Of a stretch of 64,000 nucleotides of DNA, positions 10,536 to 19,128 are shown one piece after another. The notes below the pieces were generated by a model. The model saw only the letters and a list, made by a program, of their open reading frames with translations, had not been told where the DNA came from and made no database searches. The first letter of the stretch is position 1. The number at the start of each line of letters is the position of its first letter. A program made the translations under genes and the position numbers. Source of the stretch: an uncultured Pseudomonadales bacterium (GTDB lineage Bacteria > Pseudomonadota > Gammaproteobacteria > Pseudomonadales > Pseudohongiellaceae); contig CALSTS010000009.1 of assembly GCA_943789335.1 (NCBI GenBank), forward strand, positions 56,327-120,326, given 5' to 3'.

Positions 10536-11204
10536 TTAACTAAAATAGTTTCCAACACGTTTAGCGATTAACCAGGTTGATCGGCAATCACCTTCATTGT
10601 AATTAACCAAGTCTTTTACATAAGCTTTTTGCTTATAAGTAAAATATTTCCATTTTTTGTTTTTTGTGCATGCAATATCAATTCGTCGACAGGCTTCTGC
10701 AGCACCTAAAGGAAAAGGAGGGTAAGGGTGTCGTTTGGCGTATATGGCGGCAAAAATGTTTTCAAGTGTCTTACCCTTTGCTGATACACCTTTACCGAAT
10801 TTACGTGTTCGATTCACGTATCTTCTCGCCAATGGGTGCAAATTGTATAGATACGGCCGTAGTTTCTTAAAAATAGAGTCGGATAAAAAATATTCTAATA
10901 CTAACTCTTCGTGTATTGTCCAATAGACTAGGTGCGATTTATTTTTCTCCAACTCTTTTGTAAGTTCCTCAAAAAAGTCATTAAATGCAATGTAGGTTGC
11001 GCATGGGATTCCGTTTGAAGCAGGCTTCCATTCTTGACGAAAAAATGAACAGCAATATTTTCCTCCACCCCCTTTTTCATTTGGGCGAAAGATGCCCGCC
11101 ATATGAGGTTTCGGAACAGTGCCGTCTTTTTTCTTTCCTTCGCCCTCGAAATCAAGATAGATTGAATTTCTATACTCATCTGGTGTTAAGGGTCCTATGT
11201 GCAT
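10536..11204 (-). CDS. Stand-alone RNase H-fold (YprB/TM0106-like) exonuclease
   Basis: This 222-residue protein opens with IYLDFEG, the D-x-E motif of DEDD-type 3'-5' exonucleases. It carries a central LVYWTIHEELVL segment where these families have their second motif, and ends with YNEGDCRST, which supplies the last catalytic Asp. The layout matches the RNase_H_2 domain found in YprB and in the TM0106-type nucleases. There it is usually fused to helicase or RecB-like parts, whereas here it is alone. Predicted activity is metal-dependent hydrolysis of nucleic acid. It heads a minus-strand cluster of small uncharacterised island genes. Family assignment is by motif reading only. Confidence 0.6.
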   Translation of the reverse strand: MHIGPLTPDEYRNSIYLDFEGEGKKKDGTVPKPHMAGIFRPNEKGGGGKYCCSFFRQEWKPASNGIPCATYIAFNDFFEELTKELEKNKSHLVYWTIHEELVLEYFLSDSIFKKLRPYLYNLHPLARRYVNRTRKFGKGVSAKGKTLENIFAAIYAKRHPYPPFPLGAAEACRRIDIACTKNKKWKYFTYKQKAYVKDLVNYNEGDCRSTWLIAKRVGNYFS

Positions 11205-11545
11205 AATTCAACTTCATTGACACAGCATGTTTTTGGCTAAGTATAACCTGTATATTGAATTACGATATAACTCATATAATGGTCAATCACAGATTAAGTA
11301 GTGAGAATAAAATAATATTATGAGCAGTATTTTGTTATTGTTACAGCTAGTACGTTTATGTATCTACGTAATGGCTTAAATTTTTACCTCCCTGCACCGT
11401 TATGGATTGGGGAGGATTAACTGTAGCGTAGCTTACTCGGTATATACACGGGGGATGAGTCTGATATGCAATCAGTTGGAGCCCTGTCATATACTGTAGT
11501 GGATATTTATCGACCTCTCACTACTTAGTCGGGGCGCTTTCGCCC
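11205..11545. other. Intergenic stretch without a clear gene
   Basis: I see no convincing coding frame. There is a short inverted repeat (CCTCCC at 11387-11392 against GGGAGG at 11410-11415). At 11531-11545 there is a GC-rich hairpin (GGGCG-AAAG-CGCCC on the minus strand) just beyond the stop of the 36-residue ORF; it lacks a following T run. Confidence 0.4.
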
Positions 11546-11656
11546 TTAATGCTTACGGCTATGTGTCTCTATATCTGCTAAAGATATTTGTAGAGAGCAC
11601 CTTGCTGCAGCAGCGAGAACTATCACTGGCAATGTCTTAAAAGTATCCTTCATCAT
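11546..11656 (-). CDS. Possible 36-residue small protein
   Basis: Two consecutive ATG codons follow a good ribosome site (AGAGGTC, 11661-11667). The peptide begins MMKDTFKTLPVIVLAAAA and continues RCSLQISLADIETHSRKH. The hydrophobic first half followed by a polar tail gives it the look of a short membrane-associated or leader peptide. A GC-rich hairpin lies directly after the stop codon. No family recognised with certainty. Confidence 0.35.
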   Translation of the reverse strand: MMKDTFKTLPVIVLAAAARCSLQISLADIETHSRKH

Positions 11657-11747
11657 CGGTCTGACCTCTTTATAAACATCTGTTATATTTCCAGTGTAAA
11701 TCGCATCTAACCCAATATATTGACATAGCTCAAATTAAACTCCGAAT

Positions 11748-12122
11748 ATGCAATTAACCAATAACCACATACCTTGCCGTAGATGTAACGCAACAAGTAA
11801 GCGAACTAAGCTACAGTGTGGTGCCCCTGCTATGCGCGGGAAATCCAAGTGCTGGGCGCATGGTGGTAAATCTACAGGGTTTAGAACAGAAGAAGGAAAG
11901 CAACGAATTATTGCTGCCAACTTGAAGCATGGTGATTACACAAAAGCTAAGCGACAAGAGCATAAAGAGACGTCTACAGAGCTTTTCCAGTTGGAAGATG
12001 CCATGCATGTGGTAGGTATGACTGAGGCACCTCGATTACGAGGACGAAGGCCTGATGGATATAAGTCTTTAAAAAATACACATGATGTGGAGCTCTGGAT
12101 AAAGGATAAGAAGTTAATTTAA
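11748..12122 (+). CDS. HGGxSTG-motif small protein
   Basis: The 124-residue product contains CRRCNATSKRTKLQCGAPAM, then CWAHGGKSTG and FRTEEGKQRI. That is the signature of the small HGGxSTG-domain proteins common in phages and integrative elements. The Cys and His residues are suitable for metal binding. The function of this family is not known to me. It is the only plus-strand gene in the right half of the island, facing the replication operon. Confidence 0.65.
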   Translation: MQLTNNHIPCRRCNATSKRTKLQCGAPAMRGKSKCWAHGGKSTGFRTEEGKQRIIAANLKHGDYTKAKRQEHKETSTELFQLEDAMHVVGMTEAPRLRGRRPDGYKSLKNTHDVELWIKDKKLI

Positions 12123-12214
12123 CAACACCCCATGGACCGAGCAGTTTTTTATTAATAATATCTTCTGACAATCTACCCACCCCCTAAAAACGCAATAACT
12201 GGCATAACTGCACA

Positions 12215-12341
12215 AACTGTATATCTGTATAACTGGTTTCAAGTACATACAAAAGTTCTCGCACGGAGTGATAAGCAACTGACGCCTCTCCCCTGAAAGG
12301 CACATGGTTGCTGAGTTGTACAGATATCCAGATATACAGTT
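12215..12341. repeat. 13-bp inverted repeat at the end of the replication operon
   Basis: AACTGTATATCTG (12215-12227) and its exact reverse complement (12329-12341) are separated by about 100 nt. Partial copies (CTGTATAACTG beside the first, GTACAGATATC beside the second) give an iteron-like look. The stretch is non-coding, AT-rich and lies immediately beyond the stop of the helicase gene. A replication origin or initiator-binding region is a reasonable inference. Confidence 0.45.
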
Positions 12342-12356
12342 ATTATAGATATATAG

Positions 12357-13913
12357 TTAATTAGTTTTTAGAGGGTGGGTCAATAATGCATATTCATACT
12401 TATTATGTGCTCCTTGCGCGTAAGTCCACTGGTGCCCTTGCGAAGAATCAGGGCCTGTCCAATAATCTAGCACCTTCCTCACCTTAGTCGGTCCTTCCGC
12501 AGTCTCAGCAGCGACTGATTTAATAATTTCAGATTTACTTATTGTGCCGTTGATTATCTGGCTCCTGATGCTTTTAATAACATCTTTATCATTGGCAAGT
12601 TGCTTATCTCTTTCTGCCTGTCGTTTCACCTCATCAAGGTCACTTGTGTTCAACGTCTTAACTGAATCCAACAGGTTGCTATAGGGCATACCCTGCGTTT
12701 TTGTGAAGGTGAATGAGGCAGTACTTGCAACGTCACCACGAGCTTTTTTATTAGAAAATTCTATGGTGCTTAACGAGAACCCCGGATTTTCAATGACAGA
12801 GACCTTATCAATAATATAAGCGCAATCAGAATCATCAACTATGTCGCTGGTCCCAGAGTAAATACCTTTGCCTTCAGAGTCGGTATGCTTGTTTGTATGT
12901 GCAAGACATATCAACGTACCCCCTGCAGAGATAAACTCACGTGCAGTTTTTCCGAACTCAGATGCGGCAGTTTTATCCATAAGGTCAGTGAATTTCTTCA
13001 ATGTATCCAGCACGATAACTACACCTTTTGCCTCATCGTCTTCAGCAAGTTTTTGCATTAACTTGGGTACGTACTTTGTTTTAAATTCATTGCTGTTGGG
13101 TATAAGCATCTCCATGCCAAGCTGTTCAGCAATTTCAATCTTCTCTACGGCACCTCTATAGGTATCGTCAGCGTTAATATAAAAGACTTTATCGGCATCC
13201 AGCTCACCTATTAAGATTTGCTCCCTCAGTAACCATAAAGTTAATAACGTCTTCCCAGTGTTTGGTGCGGCATACAAAGTCGTCCACTGGCCAAGTATGG
13301 CAATATCCTTCATCACAAACTTATCTGATAACATTTTTTGCCTCATATCTTTACTAGACCCTGTAGCTGAGAATCGTTTTAGTAGGCCCAGTGGGCTTTG
13401 TTTGTTTGTGGTTGGCGAGGCAACTTGGTCTTCTTTAAAAATCGAAGAGCCATGTGACTTAAACTCTTGTATTTCAGCGAGTTTATAGAGTGACCCAATA
13501 CCGATTGGGTTTGGGTGGTTCGGGTTATATGCCTTCCAAGCTGCTTCAAAACCATCCTCGGTATACCTGTCACTTTTCATAGACCACTGTTGAGCTATAC
13601 CTTGCCCAGAAACCCAATCAAGAGAAGCAATGGCCCAAATAGCCCCAAGCCAATTAGCGCCTTCTGGGTCCTTTATATCAATCGATCCATCACCACGCAG
13701 AATGTCAGGACTTATGCATTCCAGTGCAGCTTTAAGCTTTAGAATTTCTTCAGGTGTTTCGGTAGGACTAGAAAATATGCCAATCGGTATAGCATCCAGC
13801 ATGGTTTTTTGTGAAGGCATCTGCTGCTCAGACTCTAGAAGACCAACCAAGTCCTCCAGCATCGCTTTGGAAACTTTTTTATTGTTTATTTTTGTGGCTG
13901 ATGTAGTGCTCAC
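12357..13913 (-). CDS. RepA-like replicative AAA helicase with N-terminal PriCT-2-type domain
   Basis: This 518-residue protein has an N-terminal region (about residues 60-155) with the layout of a primase C-terminal type 2 domain: WLGAIWAIASL, then WSMKSDRY, then a GIGSLYKLAE end. It is followed by a RecA-fold ATPase. Walker A is APNTGKT near residue 218 and Walker B is VVIVLDT near 296. This is the architecture of element-borne hexameric helicases that drive plasmid, phage or ICE replication. The GTG start overlaps the stop of the primase gene (GTGA), showing translational coupling. It lies last in the minus-strand operon that begins with the integrase. Confidence 0.75.
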   Translation of the reverse strand: MSTTSATKINNKKVSKAMLEDLVGLLESEQQMPSQKTMLDAIPIGIFSSPTETPEEILKLKAALECISPDILRGDGSIDIKDPEGANWLGAIWAIASLDWVSGQGIAQQWSMKSDRYTEDGFEAAWKAYNPNHPNPIGIGSLYKLAEIQEFKSHGSSIFKEDQVASPTTNKQSPLGLLKRFSATGSSKDMRQKMLSDKFVMKDIAILGQWTTLYAAPNTGKTLLTLWLLREQILIGELDADKVFYINADDTYRGAVEKIEIAEQLGMEMLIPNSNEFKTKYVPKLMQKLAEDDEAKGVVIVLDTLKKFTDLMDKTAASEFGKTAREFISAGGTLICLAHTNKHTDSEGKGIYSGTSDIVDDSDCAYIIDKVSVIENPGFSLSTIEFSNKKARGDVASTASFTFTKTQGMPYSNLLDSVKTLNTSDLDEVKRQAERDKQLANDKDVIKSIRSQIINGTISKSEIIKSVAAETAEGPTKVRKVLDYWTGPDSSQGHQWTYAQGAHNKYEYALLTHPLKTN

Positions 13914-14560
13914 AACATCACAGCCATTCTGTGCGGTCTGTCTTCTGATTCTTCACCCTTACGCATGATAGTACCCACCACCTTGGTGATACGAGAAGCG
14001 TTACTGACAGAGATGTCCACCGAAACGAACATACTATTAAAACGTTTAGCCAAACATTTTAGTGTGTGCTGAATAAGTTTCTTCGCCTCTTTATCGTTTG
14101 CCAAATCATCAAGTACATAATACAAATGTATACCATTTCCACTCATTACTCTGATAGGTTCAGGCCAATTGGCAGCGCTTAAAAAAGTTGCAATTTTATC
14201 TGCCAAAGCTTTGGCGTTTTTGATTTCCTGATCTGTAGCCGGTAGCTTAGTATCTCCGGTTCGATCTATATCAATGAGTAAAAGATCACGATAGGCGATA
14301 TCTACATCTTTTGCTGACTGACCAGTAAAGTCGCTTTTAATCGGGTTCATGGTTATGTAGATGTTGTAGCCTTCGTCATTGAGTTTTAGAGCACGCTTTT
14401 CAAAAGCTGCTTTCATCTCCTCGACTGAACTATAGTCACTGCCCCTGAATATTTGACGCTTAACATTATGTTTATTCTGGTAGTGGAATGCCCTAAGTTC
14501 ATGTACTGACTCTGGGCCTGCGACAACAATCTTCCATAAATCATTAATCTTTGGAGTCAT
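13910..14560 (-). CDS. Archaeo-eukaryotic-type (AEP/PrimPol-like) primase
   Basis: The 216-residue protein has the catalytic layout of AEP primases: an acidic LLIDID motif near residue 93, then SGNGIHLYYVLD near 140, then a VDISVSNASR segment with a late Asp. The adjoining downstream protein has the helicase, so primase and helicase are two chains here rather than one fusion. Predicted job: priming of element DNA during replication. The gene overlaps its upstream neighbour by 17 nt and the helicase by 4 nt. Confidence 0.65.
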   Translation of the reverse strand: MTPKINDLWKIVVAGPESVHELRAFHYQNKHNVKRQIFRGSDYSSVEEMKAAFEKRALKLNDEGYNIYITMNPIKSDFTGQSAKDVDIAYRDLLLIDIDRTGDTKLPATDQEIKNAKALADKIATFLSAANWPEPIRVMSGNGIHLYYVLDDLANDKEAKKLIQHTLKCLAKRFNSMFVSVDISVSNASRITKVVGTIMRKGEESEDRPHRMAVML

Positions 14561-15128
14561 TTATCAACCCCTCGATAAGTTTTGTGAACTCCATTTGGAT
14601 TTTTTTCTTTTTCAGTGTATCCATAACCCAGTCAATTAGGTCAATGCATTCATCTACGAACTCATCAAGCTCAGATTCTCCTGTCCCTAGTTGCATACTG
14701 ACTCGTTTCCAGCCTCTCTTTGTCTCGATACGTGCCCAATCGCCTAAGTCTAAGAGAGCAGGGATGCGCCTTTGGACTTCGTTTTCAATTTTTTTTATGA
14801 CGCTACCTGAAACTCCATCTCCAGGAAGTCCGTGAAGTACGCCAACCAAGTCGCGACCTAAAAAATGGCACATGTGAGCTGGTATTGCTTTGGCCCAAAC
14901 ATGACTATCCTCACTGGTGCAGCACCCAAAAAAATGGGAGTCCTTACTATTACTTCTTGTATATTTCCCGATTCGTGATATTCCATCTTTTATTCTGTCA
15001 AAGTCATGTTGGCACTCCAAAAGTTTGTATTTGGAGCGGGGCATAGGGCCACATTCAGACCTTTGGTCGATACGTGTTTTTAATCCTGCATCGTATGCTT
15101 CATGAGCATTTAGTTTGCTATAAGTCAT
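14544..15128 (-). CDS. Uncharacterised replication-operon protein
   Basis: No known motif is evident in the 194 residues. The protein is mixed alpha, with several His and Cys residues in the first half and a lysine-rich acidic C-terminal helix. It overlaps the excisionase-like gene by 11 nt and the primase by 17 nt, so it is a genuine member of the operon. A role in element replication or regulation is inferred from position only. Confidence 0.55.
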   Translation of the reverse strand: MTYSKLNAHEAYDAGLKTRIDQRSECGPMPRSKYKLLECQHDFDRIKDGISRIGKYTRSNSKDSHFFGCCTSEDSHVWAKAIPAHMCHFLGRDLVGVLHGLPGDGVSGSVIKKIENEVQRRIPALLDLGDWARIETKRGWKRVSMQLGTGESELDEFVDECIDLIDWVMDTLKKKKIQMEFTKLIEGLINDSKD

Positions 15129-15375
15129 GTTTCAGTCCTCCTATGACCTCTGTACCGCCCGTCAAGACATGATTCTTCATTGCTGGAGTGTTTATCAAAA
15201 GTTTAGAGCCGAAATTGGCAACTATTCTTTTCTCAAGAAGTTCTTTTTTCTGATGAAATAAAAGCCAATTAAGACCCCCAGGGGTAAAAGCAGGGTTATC
15301 TTCAAGGAATTGCTTTTTTGTTTGAAAGCAGATGCTTTTGTCTAGGTCTGTATATTTTTCTACTTGTTGTGCCAT
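15118..15375 (-). CDS. Small excisionase-like DNA-binding protein
   Basis: I place the start at the ATG at 15375, which has a GGGGGA ribosome site 8 nt upstream; an earlier in-frame codon would add 25 unlikely residues. The 85-residue product holds FLEDNPAFTPGGLNWLLFHQ and, later, IVANFGSKLLINT. This is the pattern of small helix-turn-helix proteins that sit between an integrase and replication genes in integrative elements. A role in excision or control of integration is inferred. Confidence 0.55.
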   Translation of the reverse strand: MAQQVEKYTDLDKSICFQTKKQFLEDNPAFTPGGLNWLLFHQKKELLEKRIVANFGSKLLINTPAMKNHVLTGGTEVIGGLKHDL

Positions 15376-15540
15376 TTTGTTTTCCCCCTTAGGTTGATGG
15401 CATTTATTGGGTGAAGCTACAGGGGAATTGTGACGTAAAAAAAATGGCAATAATATTGTTATAGGGGAGGATGAATCAGATAAAAAACATATATATCATG
15501 AAGTTATAAATTATTTTTTATTTATTTTCCGGCAACAAAA

Positions 15541-16068
15541 TTACCGAGAAGTTTTTTTCCACCAAGATACACGTATTTTGTTTTCTAACGTGGAGGGCTT
15601 ATAGCTCTTCCAATCAGTAAGTCTTACTAGTTCCTCAGCCACTGCAAGGGGAGTTATTGTACTTTCACTAGAACCTTTAGCTCTTAGATACGTAGCCGAT
15701 TGAATAGCCGCCAACTTTAGTTCAGGCAGCAGATGTTTCAAGACTGGAGGCTTTTCAATTTTCTTAGTTGGACTCCATATGTAAGGTAAATCATTTGCTT
15801 TAAACCACTTATTAACTTCATCAGGGTATAGGTAGTGCGTTAGGCCCACATCCTTGGGTGGTGACTGTAGGCTGCCTTCACTGTCATAGACATTCAACGC
15901 GCCTGAACACATGGCAACATTTAGAATCTCTAAAAATCTTAAATTATTTTGTTCATGACATTCGACTTCCTGCCATTCGCTTTCCTGCTCAGTTTCATCT
16001 ATTTCAATATCCCTTTCAGAATCAGGAAGGCACTCTTGAATAGAATACCAAACATAAACCTTGCTCAT
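15541..16068 (-). CDS. Uncharacterised integrase-linked protein
   Basis: The start codon overlaps the integrase stop (ATGA), so it is translationally coupled to integration. The 175-residue protein is acidic at the N-terminus. It has a short predicted DNA-binding-like region in the middle (YPDEVNKWFKAND) and a basic tryptophan-containing end. No family recognised. A DNA-binding accessory factor of the integrase is possible. Confidence 0.55.
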   Translation of the reverse strand: MSKVYVWYSIQECLPDSERDIEIDETEQESEWQEVECHEQNNLRFLEILNVAMCSGALNVYDSEGSLQSPPKDVGLTHYLYPDEVNKWFKANDLPYIWSPTKKIEKPPVLKHLLPELKLAAIQSATYLRAKGSSESTITPLAVAEELVRLTDWKSYKPSTLENKIRVSWWKKTSR

Positions 16069-17126
16069 TTATTACCTCCAAAAACAGCTTCAGTCATTCT
16101 TTCAACTGTCTTATGTTTATGGTCATCTGTTAAGTGGCTATAGCGCTGTGCCATCGCCATTGTTTTGTGGCCGAGAATATCCCCGATCTCTCTAAGACCA
16201 GCCCCGTTCATGGCAAGATAACTTGCTGCGGTGTGACGTAAATCGTGAAATCTAAAATCTTCTATTCCTGAGAGCTTACGAACATCTTGCCAAAGCTTGT
16301 CAAAGTCCAGAGGATGGTCCTTAGTGCGCTCTGAATGACCGGCGAAAACAGGAGCATTATCATCAAGAGGCCGTACCTTGGCCCATGACATGAGCTCTGT
16401 ATATGCCGGATCGACTAGAGGAACAGATCGAGTATCACCATTTTTTGTGTTTACTATAGTAAAACGTCTTCGTTTGAAATCTACATCACGCCAGCGTAAC
16501 CCTCGAATTTCACCTCTTCGCATGCCTGTTGTAATAGCGATAAGTACAATAATTTTAATTTCGGGGTAATCTCTGAACTGATTGCATGCATCCAATAATG
16601 CGGCACGCTCGTCATCAGATAAAAAGCGTGTTCGACCATCAGATTCCTTATAACGTTTTACATCTAGGCAGGGATTAGATTGCATCCAGCCCCATTCTTT
16701 TACAGACTCGGTTAAGACTGGACTCAGGCTAGCTAAATAGCGATTTACAGTGGCTTTAGAAAGAGATTTTGCTTTAAGTATATTTCGACTTTCTACTATT
16801 AATGCTCGAGATAAATTCGAAAGGGCAGTATGCCCCAGCCTGTTTTTCCACCATTTTAAATGGTGCAGGCGGTGAGAGGGGTCTTTGAGGTTGTATAGAC
16901 ACTCATTAGTGTATTTATCAATAGCTTCAGCTAAAGTGTGTTTTTTTGCTTCGCTTGCGTTGAAATATCTACCTTCCCTTATTGCTGATTCAGTTTGTGA
17001 TGCCCATCGCTTAGCGTCCGTTAACCGACTAAAAGTAGCTGTCTCTGGTGACGACCCTCTTAATCGTACCTTTACTCGATATACTGTCTTTCCTAATGAA
17101 CTTTCTCTCTTTTCAATGGTTGCCAT
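16065..17126 (-). CDS. Tyrosine-family site-specific integrase of the island
   Basis: The 353-residue protein has an N-terminal arm-binding region (VYRVKVRLRG start), a SAM-like core-binding domain and a C-terminal catalytic domain. The first catalytic Arg is in TTGMRRGEIRGLRW, the HxxR motif is in FHDLRHTAAS, the second His is in ILGHKT and the nucleophilic Tyr is in AQRYSH. All expected catalytic residues are present and the length is normal for P4-type integrases. It lies about 200 nt from the tRNA-Leu remnant that is its attachment site, and leads the minus-strand replication operon. Confidence 0.9.
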   Translation of the reverse strand: MATIEKRESSLGKTVYRVKVRLRGSSPETATFSRLTDAKRWASQTESAIREGRYFNASEAKKHTLAEAIDKYTNECLYNLKDPSHRLHHLKWWKNRLGHTALSNLSRALIVESRNILKAKSLSKATVNRYLASLSPVLTESVKEWGWMQSNPCLDVKRYKESDGRTRFLSDDERAALLDACNQFRDYPEIKIIVLIAITTGMRRGEIRGLRWRDVDFKRRRFTIVNTKNGDTRSVPLVDPAYTELMSWAKVRPLDDNAPVFAGHSERTKDHPLDFDKLWQDVRKLSGIEDFRFHDLRHTAASYLAMNGAGLREIGDILGHKTMAMAQRYSHLTDDHKHKTVERMTEAVFGGNK

Positions 17127-17324
17127 ATGTACATGCCCGATAAACTCTATTTATGCCCTTATTTATATATGGGGCACTTATGGGACATTTTAAGCCAACT
17201 TATAACAATAAGAAACAATTAAATGAAAGTGACTGTGGTACGATTGTGGCACAAATAATGTTTTATAACAGTGCGTTATGTTACCAATCAAATATTGGGA
17301 GGAGTTGTATATAATCGTATACGT

Positions 17325-17383
17325 GGGACTTAAAATCCCTCGGTAGAAATACCGTGCCGGTTCGATTCCGGCCCCAGGCACCA
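17325..17383 (+). other. Attachment site: 3' part of tRNA-Leu(UAA)
   Basis: The sequence contains the anticodon loop with TAA, the variable arm, the T arm GGTTCGATTCC and an acceptor end CCCCAGGCA followed by CCA. The D arm and 5' acceptor strand are missing: upstream sequence does not pair with CCCAGGC. It is therefore a duplicated 3' tRNA segment (att), not a working tRNA gene. Confidence 0.8.
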
Positions 17384-17604
17384 TTCAATCAACACTTCTA
17401 GTAAGTTACTTATTCCTAATAAATCTTTTGTTAATTAAATATAGGCAGTTTATAGGCATATACTTAACCTAAATAAAGTTAGTTATTTGTTTTAATTTCT
17501 TAATATTACCTATGTCATTTTCTACCTAAAGCGGCCATTAGTTTATATAGAATTAAGATGTTAATACTGTATATCCTCAAGTCAAAATGCTGTAAAAAGA
17601 CCTC

Positions 17605-18456
17605 ATGAAAATTCCAAAACGAATTCGCCCCTTGATAGAAGAGGGGCTAATTGATGAAGTCATCAGTAGACTAATGAGCGGGAAAGAGGCTGATGTTTAT
17701 GTAGTGCGCTGTAATTCTGAAATCCGCTGCGCTAAAGTCTACAAAGAAGCAGCCAAACGCGGCTTCAAACAGGCAGCGCTTTATCAAGAAGGTCGTAAGA
17801 CACGAAATAGCCGTCGTGCTCGTGCTATGGAAAAAGGCTCAAAGTTTGGCCGCAAACAACAGGAAGAAACTTGGCATTATGCCGAAGTAGATGCTCTTTC
17901 TAGACTTGCCAATGCAAATGTGCGAGTCCCACAACCTTACGGATGTGTAGATGGAGTCTTGTTGATGGAATTAATTACTGACAATGAAGGAGAAGTAGCA
18001 CCACGCTTAAGTGAGGTAGCTATGTCAGCCGAACAGGCCTTAGAAGGTCATTCCCAAGTCATGCGATTCGTGGTGCGTATGCTTTGTGCCGGTTTGGTAC
18101 ACGGTGATTTATCAGAATTTAATATCTTGGTGGATGACGAAGGACCAGTCATTATCGATTTGCCGCAAGCGGTGGATGCCGCAGCAAATAATAATGCTGA
18201 GTCCATGTTGGCCCGAGATGTTAACAAAATAAGCCATTATTACGGCCAGTACGCTCCGGAAATACTTAATAGTAAATATGCTAAAGAAATCTGGGGGCTC
18301 CATGCAGACGGTGAATTACAGCCTGAAACTGAGCTAACTGGCTCCTTTGCTGAAAATGCAGAGAAGGCCGATGTAGACGCAGTATTAGAAGAAGTAGAAG
18401 CTGCCTTAGTCGAAGAGCAAGACCGACTAGCGCGGCTGATTGAAGCAGATAAGTAG
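17605..18456 (+). CDS. RIO1-family serine kinase
   Basis: The 283-residue protein has the RIO kinase hallmarks. The flexible-loop region follows LMSGKEADVY. The catalytic loop is HGDLSEFN near residue 167 and the metal-binding loop is IIDLPQAV. Bacterial members are soluble atypical protein kinases, thought to act on the translation machinery, though their substrates are poorly known. The acidic alanine-rich tail after residue 240 lies outside the kinase core. It is the first chromosomal gene to the right of the island. Confidence 0.85.
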   Translation: MKIPKRIRPLIEEGLIDEVISRLMSGKEADVYVVRCNSEIRCAKVYKEAAKRGFKQAALYQEGRKTRNSRRARAMEKGSKFGRKQQEETWHYAEVDALSRLANANVRVPQPYGCVDGVLLMELITDNEGEVAPRLSEVAMSAEQALEGHSQVMRFVVRMLCAGLVHGDLSEFNILVDDEGPVIIDLPQAVDAAANNNAESMLARDVNKISHYYGQYAPEILNSKYAKEIWGLHADGELQPETELTGSFAENAEKADVDAVLEEVEAALVEEQDRLARLIEADK

Positions 18457-18555
18457 ATCTGGCAGCAAAAGTTTTGAATTCGCAGACAGTAGTTTATTTC
18501 GCCTTCAATGCTATTAGGGTAATTAGAATAATGACTCAACAACAAGGACTCAACA

Positions 18556-19083
18556 GTGACTAATAACGACTGCCTAAGACGATTACGTTATATTTTCGAT
18601 CTAAGTGACTCAAGAATGATGGCTGTTTTTGATGCGGCAGGGCTGAAAATTGACCGAGAAAAAATCAGCAGTTGGCTTAAAAAAGATGATGACCCCGACT
18701 TCAAGTCTTGCAACGATATAATGCTTGCGACCTTTCTCAACGGCTTGATTAATGATAAACGTGGCAAGCGTGAAGGTGAGCAACCCAAGGCTGAAAAAAA
18801 ACTTACCAATAATATTATTTTTATGAAAATAAAAATTGCGCTGAATTTAAAAGCCGACGATATTCTGGCGCTTTTAGAACTAACCAATTTCACTCTTAGC
18901 AAGCATGAGTTAAGCGCTTTTTTTCGTCGAGCTGACCATAAACATTATCGGCAATGTAAAGATCAAGTATTAAGAAACTTTCTAAATGGTTTGCAAATAA
19001 AATATAGAAATACTAATGATGCGCAAGATGATCAAGCAGACAAAGTAGTTGAAAAAGCTGCATTCAAATGGCCGCAGGTTTAA
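18556..19083 (+). CDS. yehS: DUF1456 family protein (YehS-like)
   Basis: Two copies of the ~70-residue DUF1456 unit are visible. The first begins DCLRRLRYIFDLSD and the second begins FMKIKIALNLKADD. Each contains an SSWLKKDDD or SAFFRRADH motif followed by a C...LRNFLNGL helix. The start is GTG with an AAGGA-like ribosome site. The molecular role is unknown; the small helical duplicated fold is typical and the length of 175 is normal. Confidence 0.85.
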   Translation: MTNNDCLRRLRYIFDLSDSRMMAVFDAAGLKIDREKISSWLKKDDDPDFKSCNDIMLATFLNGLINDKRGKREGEQPKAEKKLTNNIIFMKIKIALNLKADDILALLELTNFTLSKHELSAFFRRADHKHYRQCKDQVLRNFLNGLQIKYRNTNDAQDDQADKVVEKAAFKWPQV

Positions 19084-19128
19084 GTCTTTAGTTAAAGCTT
19101 TTCCTCTTACCAAGTTGATTAAAAATTA

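Larger units (their letters stand above)
1..17383. mobile_element. Right part of a tRNA-Leu-integrated genomic island
   Basis: A tyrosine integrase (16065-17126, minus) sits directly beside a tRNA-Leu remnant that has only the anticodon-to-CCA half. That is the usual signature of integration into the 3' end of a tRNA gene. Everything to the left is accessory in type: restriction-modification, zinc-ribbon and nuclease cargo, primase, replicative helicase and excisionase-like protein. Genes to the right of 17.6 kb are ordinary chromosomal families. The geometry (3' remnant on the right, element to its left) predicts that the complete tRNA-Leu and the other end of the island are off the left side of the window. 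No conjugation, capsid or portal genes are visible in this part. Confidence 0.8.

Noticed and set aside
12215..12341. CRISPR array or tandem repeat array
   Set aside because: There are only two main inverted copies with no regular direct-repeat/spacer periodicity; nothing in the window resembles a CRISPR array.
17325..17383. Functional tRNA-Leu gene
   Set aside because: The D arm and 5' acceptor strand are missing and upstream bases do not pair with the acceptor end.
17190..17384. 64-residue minus-strand ORF beginning MVPGAGIEPAR
   Set aside because: It is the antisense reading of the tRNA-Leu remnant and flanking att sequence, a well-known false ORF.
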